Shown here: positions 17,196-24,392 of the stretch, in pieces | Layout of the letters: every line of letters starts with the position of its first letter | Numbering within the stretch: the first letter of the stretch is position 1 | Assembly (NCBI GenBank): GCA_040755295.1 | Contig: JBFMBK010000008.1 | Location: 1-64,000, forward strand | Direction: 5' to 3' | DNA: 64,000 nucleotides | Source: Bacillota bacterium | GTDB lineage: Bacteria; Bacillota; Desulfotomaculia; Desulfotomaculales; Ammonificaceae | Notes under the pieces: generated by a model | Seen by the model: only the letters and a program-made list of their open reading frames with translations | Told to the model about the DNA's origin: nothing | The model's database searches: none | Position numbers and translations under genes: made by a program

Positions 17196-18284
17196 ATGGA
17201 GAGAAATGTAAGCTTGGATACAAGAACTTGGGCAGAAAAAACAGGTAAATGGTTTGAAAAGAAACTGCTCTTGTTCATCGTTTTATCAATCGCCGGAGGG
17301 ATACTGCTCGGTTTTACTCTGCCGGGCACCGCCCAGAGCTTGAGGCGGTACATTAATTTTACCCTTTATCTGATGTTGTACCCCATGATGGTAGGGATTC
17401 AGATAGAGAAGGTGGCGCAGGCGGCACGGGAGATTAAGGCGATTTCTTTTTCCTTCGTGTTCAACTTTGTGCTCTCCCCGCTGCTCGGATGGGCGCTTGC
17501 TATGCTTTTCCTGAGACAATATCCCGACTTTGCGGCCGGTCTCATCCTCCTGGCTGCCACACCGTGCGCAGGGATGGTAGTAGGCTGGACGGGTCTTGCA
17601 CGGGGTAACGTCCCGCTGGCGCTGGTAATCGTAGTGGTAAGCCTTCTACTCAGCATCCTCACAATTCCGGTAACGATGCTTGTGCTGGCAGGAGCCCTGG
17701 TTCACATCGACATAACAGGCATGCTCAAGGGCACGCTGGCCGTTATTCTTGCGCCGCTTTTGGCGGGGGACATCACGCGGCGTCTAATACTGGCGCGCTG
17801 GGGACCGGACGGTTTTCAGGCGATCAGGCCTCTTTTGCCCCCGCTTTCGATGCTAGGCATGTTCGGGATCATCTTAATCTCCGTCGCCAACGGCGCGCCC
17901 CGGATAACCTCCGACTGGTCGGGTATGTTGATGGCGGCGCCGGCGCTGGCGGGATTTTACCTGTTACAGATGGTCGCCGCCATGACCGCTTCCCGCCGAA
18001 TAGGCTTCAAACCGGGTGATGTTATCGCCTTAACCAACGCCGTCGCAGGAAAAAACATATCGCTTGCGCTGGGACTTGCGGTTCACTTTTTCAGTCCGGT
18101 GACGGCCGCAATGCTTGCGGTAAACCCTCTTTTTCAGGCACCGGTCATGGCGTGGTTCTACCGCTGGTCCGTCCGTCTCCAAACGGTGAAGACGGTGCAG
18201 GGAGCCGCATCCGGCACCGGGGGGAAAAGGGGGGATAATGTTCGGCCCGTGAAACAAATCGGGACCGGAACAAGAGGTAAATAA
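17196..18284 (+). CDS. ACR3/bile-acid:Na symporter (BASS) family transporter
   Basis: A 362-residue protein with ten predicted membrane helices. The motif LLAATPCAGMVVGWTGLARGN places a Cys as in ACR3 arsenite exporters. The second ACR3 hallmark, the Asn-Asp-Phe-Glu segment of the last bundle, is replaced by NAVAGKNISLALGLAV, which lacks the Glu. It is therefore an ACR3-like paralogue of uncertain substrate, followed by a bona fide ACR3. The last 30 residues are polar and probably cytoplasmic. Confidence 0.82.
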   Translation: MERNVSLDTRTWAEKTGKWFEKKLLLFIVLSIAGGILLGFTLPGTAQSLRRYINFTLYLMLYPMMVGIQIEKVAQAAREIKAISFSFVFNFVLSPLLGWALAMLFLRQYPDFAAGLILLAATPCAGMVVGWTGLARGNVPLALVIVVVSLLLSILTIPVTMLVLAGALVHIDITGMLKGTLAVILAPLLAGDITRRLILARWGPDGFQAIRPLLPPLSMLGMFGIILISVANGAPRITSDWSGMLMAAPALAGFYLLQMVAAMTASRRIGFKPGDVIALTNAVAGKNISLALGLAVHFFSPVTAAMLAVNPLFQAPVMAWFYRWSVRLQTVKTVQGAASGTGGKRGDNVRPVKQIGTGTRGK

Positions 18285-18418
18285 TGGGCAAGCCGAGGCG
18301 CCGGATCGAGTTACTTTACTGGATAAGCTACCCAAAACCATTTTCATTCTTTGATGATGCGCTTGCGGCATGGGCATAACCATAAACGGATTACAAACAA
18401 TTCGGAGGTGGTATAAAG

Positions 18419-19570
18419 GTGTCCGGTATCGAAAAGAAAAAACCCTTGGTCGTTGACGAAGAGCCGCCGGACATTGAGACGGCTCAAGAAAGCATCAGCA
18501 AAGGCGTTCCCGCGGCACAGCCGGTAACGCGGAGGCTTTCTTTTCTGGACCGGTACTTGACCCTATGGATATTTGCGGCGATGGCCGTCGGCCTGGGTGC
18601 TGGTTACATATATCCGCAAATCGCCGGTTTCTGGGGCAAGTTCCAGGTGGGAACCACAAATATACCCATCGCCGTCGGCCTTATTTTGATGATGTACCCG
18701 CCGCTGGCCAAGGTACGTTACGAGGAACTGCCTACTGTCTTTAGGGACGGGAAGTTGTTGGCCCTTTCACTGGTTCAAAACTGGATAGTGGGACCGGTAG
18801 TCATGTTCGTCCTTGCCGTGCTGCTTCTTCCGGACAAACCGGAACTGATGACCGGGGTCATCCTGGTGGGCTTAGCCCGTTGCATCGCCATGGTGCTGGT
18901 GTGGAACGACCTGGCTGACGGCAATCCGGAATACGTGACTGGGCTCGTGGCGTTTAACGCCGTCTTTCAGGTGCTCACCTATTCGATTTACGCTTACCTA
19001 TTCTTGACGATTATTCCGTCCTGGCTGGGCATGTCCGGCGTAGTGGTCAACGTATCCATGGGGGAGATCGCCAAGAGCGTCTTCATTTACCTGGGTATCC
19101 CCTTCATCGCCGGTTATATCACCCGCGCAGTTCTGGTGAAGTCGCAGGGGCGCGACTGGTACGAGAAAGACTTTATTCCCCGGATCAGCAAGCTCACGTT
19201 GATCGCCCTGCTTTTCACCATCCTTGTGATGTTTTCCCTTAAGGGCGAGGTCATTGTAACATTACCTTTGGACGTGTTGCGGGTGGTTATTCCCCTGACC
19301 ATATACTTTGTGTTCATGTGGCTGGTCACCTTTTTCATCGGTAAGTGGATCGGGGCAGACTATGGAAGGACCACCACTATCGCTTTTACCGCCTCCAGCA
19401 ACGACTTCGAGCTGGCCATCGCCGTTGCCGTGGCTGTCTTCGGCATTCACTCCGCCCAGGCCTTCGCCACCGTTATCGGCCCACTGGTGGAAGTACCGGT
19501 GCTGATCAGCCTGGTCAACGTGGCCCTGTATTTCAGGCGGAGGTATTTCGGACACGAACCCCAAGGATAA
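18419..19570 (+). CDS. acr3: ACR3-type arsenite efflux transporter
   Basis: A 383-residue, ten-helix carrier that expels As(OH)3 using the proton gradient. Both family hallmarks are intact: [18 protein letters not shown] with the essential Cys near residue 160, and [18 protein letters not shown] with the conserved Glu near 330. The N-terminal 40 residues are an acidic, soluble extension longer than usual. The GTG start has TTCGGAGGTGGTATAAAG upstream. It is preceded by the ACR3-like paralogue and followed by redox proteins, as in complex anaerobe arsenic loci. Confidence 0.93.
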   Translation: MSGIEKKKPLVVDEEPPDIETAQESISKGVPAAQPVTRRLSFLDRYLTLWIFAAMAVGLGAGYIYPQIAGFWGKFQVGTTNIPIAVGLILMMYPPLAKVRYEELPTVFRDGKLLALSLVQNWIVGPVVMFVLAVLLLPDKPELMTGVILVGLARCIAMVLVWNDLADGNPEYVTGLVAFNAVFQVLTYSIYAYLFLTIIPSWLGMSGVVVNVSMGEIAKSVFIYLGIPFIAGYITRAVLVKSQGRDWYEKDFIPRISKLTLIALLFTILVMFSLKGEVIVTLPLDVLRVVIPLTIYFVFMWLVTFFIGKWIGADYGRTTTIAFTASSNDFELAIAVAVAVFGIHSAQAFATVIGPLVEVPVLISLVNVALYFRRRYFGHEPQG

Positions 19571-19607
19571 GGTAGTAAAGGCTTATCTAAAAGCTGGAGG
19601 ACCTTAG

Positions 19608-19943
19608 ATGATGGGACAACAGAGAATCATGGTCGCTGTTTTCGGAGAGAACGCCCCGGTTTCACCCGGTTGCGGCTCGGACACCCCTGGATGCAGACCG
19701 GTAAAGACGATGAGAGACGAGGTCGAGGAGTTGAGTCGAGCCCTGAAGGATAAATTCGGCGACCGAGTCGCGGTGGAGTTTATCGATGTGAACTGCGGTG
19801 AGATTAATAACCATCCTAAGATTAAGGAAATAGTGAACCGGTTAAAGCTCCCCATCACCGCTATTAACGGCGAACCGCGGTTCTGCGGGGGGATAGCGCT
19901 TAAAACGATAGCGGAGGCGATTGAAGGGCTGTTCGCCGTTTAA
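19608..19943 (+). CDS. Thioredoxin-fold small protein (YuzD/disulfide-like)
   Basis: A 111-residue protein with an N-terminal strand RIMVAVFGE, two cysteines in SPGCGSDTPGC near residues 22-29, a helix, VAVEFIDVNCGEI, and a C-terminal RLKLPITAINGEPRFCGGI strand with cis-Pro. This pattern fits a YuzD-like thioredoxin fold. A role as an arsenic-binding chaperone or thiol reductant is inferred from position only. ArsD was considered but the sequence does not match its Cys pattern. Ribosome site GGAGG is seven bases from the ATG. Confidence 0.65.
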   Translation: MMGQQRIMVAVFGENAPVSPGCGSDTPGCRPVKTMRDEVEELSRALKDKFGDRVAVEFIDVNCGEINNHPKIKEIVNRLKLPITAINGEPRFCGGIALKTIAEAIEGLFAV

Positions 19944-20048
19944 AGAGCAGACTATAAGAGGCATGGAATTAATACGGAAATACCGGCACATGTCTGAAAC
20001 GGTCTAAAGAAATTATTCAAAATAATACCGTGTAAAGGAGAATCAAAC

Positions 20049-20528
20049 TTGGCTACGCAAAACCCAAACAAGAAACCAAACCTTATCTGCACCTGCGGGA
20101 GCATCCCGGCCGACGGCGCCGACACCGCCGTGCCGGGGGTGGCGATCCTGACCTGTGCCGGCGGATCGAACACCGGACAGATCACCAACGCCGCCGGGAT
20201 AATGCTGGCCAAAAACGGCGTGGGTTACCTCGCCTGCCTTGCCGGCGTAGGAGCGGAAGCTAAAGCAACCCTTTCAAAACTCGCCCGGGCGCAAAAGGTG
20301 GCTGTAATCGACGGCTGCTCGGTAGCCTGTGGCAAAGGGATGATGGACAAGGCCGGAATCAAAACGGACTATTATCTTCAGGTAATGGATCTGGGAATAA
20401 GAAAAGACCCCGGCGTGCTTGATCCGGATCCCGAAGCGGTGGCACGCGTCGTTTCCGCTGTTACTGCCGGTATACAAGAGGCAGCGGTTGCTTCCGGGAT
20501 GAAACCGGATAACGGGTTAACGGGATAA
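20049..20528 (+). CDS. DGC-domain putative zinc-binding protein
   Basis: A 159-residue cysteine-rich protein of the DGC family, named for the DGC motif seen here in VAVIDGCSVACGKGMMDKAG near residues 90-110. Another Cys-rich motif is LICTCGS at the N-terminus, with LTCAGGSNTG after it. The family is predicted to bind zinc and is often found in arsenic or sulfur-related loci of anaerobes. The TTG start is preceded by AAAGGAGAATCAAAC. Confidence 0.8.
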   Translation: MATQNPNKKPNLICTCGSIPADGADTAVPGVAILTCAGGSNTGQITNAAGIMLAKNGVGYLACLAGVGAEAKATLSKLARAQKVAVIDGCSVACGKGMMDKAGIKTDYYLQVMDLGIRKDPGVLDPDPEAVARVVSAVTAGIQEAAVASGMKPDNGLTG

Positions 20529-20617
20529 TCCTTATAAGTGTTATCGGATAAATTTCATCAATCGCGCAATACACCGGAGTATAGCCGGATGTCTCGATAA
20601 GACGGGAGGTCAACCGG

Positions 20618-21781
20618 ATGACTGAGCGGCAAAAGTTCCTTTTAATCGTCGGCGTATTCGTGGCGGCGTATTACCTTCCCATTGAGCACGCGCGACTGAG
20701 AAGCGCTTTGATTGAAGCGTTTTATATGCTCCACGACTACGCCCGGGCGCACGTGCTCTTTTGCCTTGTACCGGCGCTCTTTATCGCGGGAGCGATGAGT
20801 AATTTTCTGTCCTCGCAGGCGGTCATTAAGTATTTGGGGCCGGAAAGCCCAAAATGGGCGGCTTACGGGGTGGGCGCGGTTTCGGGAGGCATCCTCGCCG
20901 TATGTTCCTGCACCGTGCTCCCCCTTTTCATGGGCATCTATAAGCGCGGCGCGGGGCTCGGGCCGGCGATCGCCTTCTTGTACTCCGGTCCCGCGATCAA
21001 CGTGCTGGCGATAATCTTCTCCGCCAAGGTCCTCGGTTGGCAGATAGGCCTGGCCCGCGCCGTGGGAGCGGTCTTGTTCTCGGTGGTGATCGGTCTTATC
21101 ATGGCCTTCCTCTTCCGGGGGGAAGAAGAGGAACGGGTAAAAGGGATTACGGATGTGGGAGAAGTTGCCGGAAGACGGTCTCTGGGACAAACGGTCCTGT
21201 ATTTTGCGGTGCTGGTGCTCATCCTGGTCTTCGCCGCCTGGGGAAAACCCGCGACGGCAACCGGTCTTGCCCACGGCATCTACCTGGCGAAATGGTACCT
21301 CGTAGTACTTCTGCTTATAGTCTTGGCGGGCATGCTCAAGGCATATTTCGAACGGGACGAACTGAAGAGCTGGATTTACACCACCTGGGACTTCAGTAAG
21401 AAGATCTTGCCGCTTCTTTTTGCGGGCGTTTTGGTGGCGGGCTTTCTCATGGGACGTCCCGGCGCCGATACAGGCATAATACCCGCGAAGTACATCGCCG
21501 GCGCTGTCGGCGGAAACGGCTTTCTCGCAAACTTCATCGCGTCGGTGATCGGGGCTTTCATGTACTTCGCCACCCTTACGGAAGTGCCGATCGTTCAGGG
21601 ACTTCTCGGCTCGGGGATGGGAAAAGGCCCGGCTCTCGCGCTGCTGCTGGCCGGACCGGCACTGAGCCTGCCCAGCATGCTGGTGATCAACAGTGTCCTT
21701 GGACCGAAGAAAACGGCTGCCTACGTGTCCCTGGTGGTGATCATGGCCACCCTGACGGGAAAGATCTTCGGGGCGTTCTAA
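20618..21781 (+). CDS. ArsP-like permease (PF03773)
   Basis: A 387-residue membrane protein with eight or more helices. The family core VCSCTVLPLFMGIYKRGAGLGPA near residues 95-115 and FLYSGPAINVLA are clear, with a second repeat AGPALSLPSMLVINSVLG. ArsP members export trivalent organoarsenicals (methyl-As(III), aromatic arsenicals). The family's broader permeases have unknown cargo, so substrate assignment rests on its place within the locus. Start ATG has GACGGGAGGTCAACCGG upstream. Confidence 0.85.
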   Translation: MTERQKFLLIVGVFVAAYYLPIEHARLRSALIEAFYMLHDYARAHVLFCLVPALFIAGAMSNFLSSQAVIKYLGPESPKWAAYGVGAVSGGILAVCSCTVLPLFMGIYKRGAGLGPAIAFLYSGPAINVLAIIFSAKVLGWQIGLARAVGAVLFSVVIGLIMAFLFRGEEEERVKGITDVGEVAGRRSLGQTVLYFAVLVLILVFAAWGKPATATGLAHGIYLAKWYLVVLLLIVLAGMLKAYFERDELKSWIYTTWDFSKKILPLLFAGVLVAGFLMGRPGADTGIIPAKYIAGAVGGNGFLANFIASVIGAFMYFATLTEVPIVQGLLGSGMGKGPALALLLAGPALSLPSMLVINSVLGPKKTAAYVSLVVIMATLTGKIFGAF

Positions 21782-21798
21782 ACCTATTAGCAAAGGAG

Positions 21799-22079
21799 TC
21801 CCACATGCCGCCGTAGCGGCACCATGAAGCATGAAAAAGTGCGACAGTAGCGTAACACGGGCGAAACGCGGCAGGAAGTAATGTAGTGCAAGGAAGACCG
21901 GTGGAGACGAACCGGGCAATTAAGAAGTGAGAAGTGCGAAATTGGAAGTGGGATTCTTGAAGGAATTCGCTTATAAGCGAATTCCCACAAGTATCTCACC
22001 TCTAACCTCTCGCCTCCCACCTCTCGGTTGGCGGTAATGCGTTGCTCATCGCCGCGCCCATCGAAAGAAGTTGCTATTT
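21799..22079 (+). repeat. Dispersed structured repeat, copy B (interrupted)
   Basis: The 5' part (ATGCCGC..GCGGCAC to GAGACGAACCGGG) occupies 21799-21917. The 3' part (GCGGTAATGCGTTGCTCATCGCCGCGCCC and GAAAGAAGTTGCTATTTG) occupies 22026-22079. The central hairpin is replaced by a 108-bp heptad palindrome. Its 3' end lies directly before the ribosome site of the thioredoxin-like gene. Confidence 0.75.
21918..22025. repeat. Heptad-periodic palindrome inside repeat copy B
   Basis: Left arm heptads AAGAAGT, GAGAAGT, GCGAAAT, TGGAAGT; centre GGAATTCGCTTATAAGCGAATTCC (a near-perfect hairpin); right arm TATCTCA, CCTCTAA, CCTCTCG, CCTCCCA, CCTCTCG. The arms are roughly complementary. Confidence 0.75.
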
Positions 22080-22097
22080 GTAAAAGGAGGTTAAACC

Positions 22098-22334
22098 ATG
22101 CGTGAGATCAAAGTTCTGGGTCCCGGCTGCCCAAAGTGCAAGACGCTGGAAGAGGAAGTGCGTCGGGTGCTGGCGGAACTCAACCTGCCGGCGGAGGTAA
22201 AGAAAGTAACCGATCTCGGCGAGATTCTCAAATACGGGGTGATGTTGACCCCGGCGCTGGTGGTGGACGGTCAGGTCAAGGTGAGCGGTCGGGTGCCGCC
22301 GCCGGCGGAGATAAAGCGTATGCTGACGGAATAG
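22098..22334 (+). CDS. Small thioredoxin-family protein (ArsE-like)
   Basis: A 78-residue redox-active disulfide protein. CXXC sits in VLGPGCPKCKTLEEEV at residues 10-13, and the cis-Pro loop is VMLTPALVVDG. Small proteins of this type are encoded with ArsF and ArsG in the arsEFG arrangement described for roxarsone (nitrophenylarsonate) resistance. Here it is followed immediately by an ArsF-like and an ArsG-like gene, which supports that assignment. Ribosome site AAAAGGAGG is seven bases before the ATG. Confidence 0.8.
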   Translation: MREIKVLGPGCPKCKTLEEEVRRVLAELNLPAEVKKVTDLGEILKYGVMLTPALVVDGQVKVSGRVPPPAEIKRMLTE

Positions 22335-22348
22335 AAAGGACCTTTACG

Positions 22349-22963
22349 ATGAAAAACGGGAAGAAAGTCGGAAAACAGACAGCCCAAGCGCAAAATAATA
22401 CCCGGGCGACCTCAAGGCCGCTTCCGAAAAAAACAGCCGCCACAGTCGTCAAAGTGTTTCTTCTTATCGTTCTTGTCGCAAGCCTAGTGGGCATTGCCGG
22501 TGAAGAGTATCATTGGGGGCATGGGAACAGGCATGTGGCGGACAGCCGCTTGCCTGAGACCGCCGGTGAGCCGGCAACCGGTAAGACAGTCGATAAGCCG
22601 TCCGCAGATGAACCGGCGGCTAAGGAACAAAAGACGGTTATCGCCTACTACTTTCACGCTACCGCCCGGTGCTCATCCTGCATTAATATCGAGAACTACA
22701 CCCGCGAAGTCATCGAAGACGACTTCACCGGCGCCATTAAAGACAGGCAGTTGCTATGGCACGTAGTAAACGTTGAAGAGCCGGGAAACGAACATTTCAT
22801 CCAAGACTACCAGCTCTACTCGCAGTCAGTAGTCCTTGTGGAAATGCAGAACGGCAAACAAACAAGATGGAAAAACCTTAAGAAAGTCTGGTCTCTTCTT
22901 AACGATAAGGCCGTATTTCAAAAGTACGTTCAGGAAGAGGTTAGCACATTTTTAGGCGCTTAG
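22349..22963 (+). CDS. ArsF-like nitroreductase-subunit family protein
   Basis: A 204-residue protein with an N-terminal signal-anchor (residues about 25-48 hydrophobic), a polar Pro/Glu/Lys linker, and a thioredoxin-like exported domain with ARCSSCINIENYTREVIEDDF (CXXC) near residue 110. This matches the family called nitrophenyl compound nitroreductase subunit ArsF. The start is the ATG at 22349 with GAAAGGACCTTTACG upstream; the longer frame back to 22136 overlaps the ArsE-like gene and is rejected. It likely works with the ArsE-like and ArsG-like neighbours at the membrane. Confidence 0.78.
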   Translation: MKNGKKVGKQTAQAQNNTRATSRPLPKKTAATVVKVFLLIVLVASLVGIAGEEYHWGHGNRHVADSRLPETAGEPATGKTVDKPSADEPAAKEQKTVIAYYFHATARCSSCINIENYTREVIEDDFTGAIKDRQLLWHVVNVEEPGNEHFIQDYQLYSQSVVLVEMQNGKQTRWKNLKKVWSLLNDKAVFQKYVQEEVSTFLGA

Positions 22964-23000
22964 TTAGAGCGCCAAGATCTGCGTCAAATGCAAGAAAAAC

Positions 23001-23034
23001 TAACCACAGAGACGCAGAACACACGGAAGGGAAA
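23001..23034. repeat. CACAGAG-type short repeat
   Basis: ACCACAGAGACGCAGAACAC followed by ACGGAAGGGA resembles the copies at 36.9 and 42.1 kb. It contributes the purine-rich stretch ahead of the arsG-like start. Confidence 0.55.
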
Positions 23035-23044
23035 AGACGGAAAT

Positions 23045-23767
23045 ATGGGTATTCATTCTTTGGATGCATTCTTACTTAATGCAGGGCTTGCTTTATGGTT
23101 GGGTATCCTCACCTCGATAAGCCCGTGCCCGTTGGCGACCAACATCGCCGCGATTTCTTTCATCGGCAGGCGTGTGGGAAACACACGACTGGTTTTGCTG
23201 TCGGGGCTCCTGTACGCGATCGGCAGAATGGCAGTCTACCTGGCGTTGGGTATCCTTATCGTAGCCAGCGTTCTGTCCATACCCGAAGTCTCCAACTTTC
23301 TCCAGAAATATATGCACAAACTGTTGGGGCCCCTCCTGATCATAGTGGGGATGTTTCTTCTGGAACTGATACGTTTCAACTTCGGCGGGTTCGGAGTAAG
23401 CGAAAGGGTGCAACAGCGTGTCGAACGAAGCGGCATTTGGGGAGCATGGCTTCTCGGAGTTGTTTTTGCGCTTTCTTTTTGCCCGGTTTCTGCGGCGCTT
23501 TTCTTCGGAAGCCTCATCCCCCTTTCGGTAAAGCACGGGTCCAGTGTTCTGCTTCCTTCGCTCTACGGGATCGGCACCGCTTTACCGGTCGTGGTTTTTG
23601 CTTTCCTGGTGGCTTTTGCCGCTCAATTGGTAGGCCGGATTTTCAACCAACTGACCCAGATAGAGTGGTGGGTGCGCAGGATAACCGGCGGTATATTCAT
23701 AGTGGTCGGTATCTATTACTGTCTGGTTTACATATTCCACTTATTATCGACTCAACGTACGTTTTAA
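23045..23767 (+). CDS. ArsG-like / CcdA-type membrane protein
   Basis: A 240-residue, six-helix membrane protein of the CcdA/DsbD-beta superfamily, closest to the ArsG efflux family. Cys-Pro motifs SISPCPLATNIAA (first helix) and LSFCPVSAALFFGSL (fourth helix) are the redox pair. It is predicted to transfer electrons across, or to expel reduced aromatic arsenicals at, the membrane. The ATG at 23045 is preferred; the upstream extension to 22988 lies within a CACAGAG repeat. It is the last gene of the locus and converges on a lipoprotein gene. Confidence 0.82.
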   Translation: MGIHSLDAFLLNAGLALWLGILTSISPCPLATNIAAISFIGRRVGNTRLVLLSGLLYAIGRMAVYLALGILIVASVLSIPEVSNFLQKYMHKLLGPLLIIVGMFLLELIRFNFGGFGVSERVQQRVERSGIWGAWLLGVVFALSFCPVSAALFFGSLIPLSVKHGSSVLLPSLYGIGTALPVVVFAFLVAFAAQLVGRIFNQLTQIEWWVRRITGGIFIVVGIYYCLVYIFHLLSTQRTF

Positions 23768-23782
23768 CAGCTGACTGTCCTT

Positions 23783-24169
23783 TTACTCCTCTTTCAGTTC
23801 CTCCAGGGACTTTATATCGACCAGATGCGGGAGCAGGAGATACCGGCGCCCGGTATCGTCCCGGGGGTATCCCGGCAGGATCCTGCCGGTCAGCATGACG
23901 GCGTGGTTGTTGAGCCGTTTGACCTCTTCGAGCGGGGGTTGATACTCGATAACCACCATCCTGCCGTCTTCGAGCTGCACCGCCGCCACCCGGCACTTCC
24001 CCTCATTAACGTGCCGGTAAGTTCCCACCAGACGGACAATCGCGTTCTTATGCTTTTCGATGTCTTGGTCCGAGCGGCAGAAAGGGTACTGCTTCGACTT
24101 TCCAATGGCGCACCCATTCGCCAGCGTGGCCAAAACAGCCGTTATCAGCACTAAAATTACAAGACGCAT
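23783..24169 (-). CDS. Hypothetical lipoprotein
   Basis: A 128-residue protein with a short signal peptide and lipobox ATLANGC, so it is likely anchored outside the membrane. The mature part is rich in charged residues with two further Cys (PFCRSD, EGKCRVAAVQL) and resembles a small OB- or beta-barrel domain (VMLTGRILPG). No family recognised. It stands alone between the arsenic locus and the glmS terminator. Confidence 0.7.
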   Translation of the reverse strand: MRLVILVLITAVLATLANGCAIGKSKQYPFCRSDQDIEKHKNAIVRLVGTYRHVNEGKCRVAAVQLEDGRMVVIEYQPPLEEVKRLNNHAVMLTGRILPGYPRDDTGRRYLLLPHLVDIKSLEELKEE

Positions 24170-24317
24170 TGCACCTCACCTTACTTTTCGCGGCGCTAGG
24201 ACAAGCCATTCTTCAAACATCGTACATTTGTTTGCATTTTTCCTTAATTTTAGTATAACAACTCAACGGATTAATAAACCTGAAAGTATACAAGAGCCCG
24301 GTGCTTTACTGAAACAA

Positions 24318-24351
24318 AAAGTGGGTCCGCCCGAACGGCGCGGCCCACTTT
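24318..24351 (-). terminator. Terminator after glmS
   Basis: On the minus strand the stem AAAGTGGGCCGCGC / GCGGACCCACTTT is followed by TTTTTGTTTC. It lies 40-75 bases beyond the glmS stop. Confidence 0.75.
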
Positions 24352-24392
24352 ACTTCTTATTGAAGCTGTAGTACCGGAAATTAATTAGTACG

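Noticed and set aside
18284-18379. 31-codon ORF overlapping the stop of the ACR3-like gene (TAATG)
   Set aside because: It has a possible ribosome site and overlapping start, but no recognisable sequence and nothing to show it is translated. It may be a remnant; left out for lack of support.
20642-21919. 425-codon minus-strand open frame opposite the ArsP-like gene
   Set aside because: Translation is basic and low-complexity; the plus strand encodes an obvious permease.
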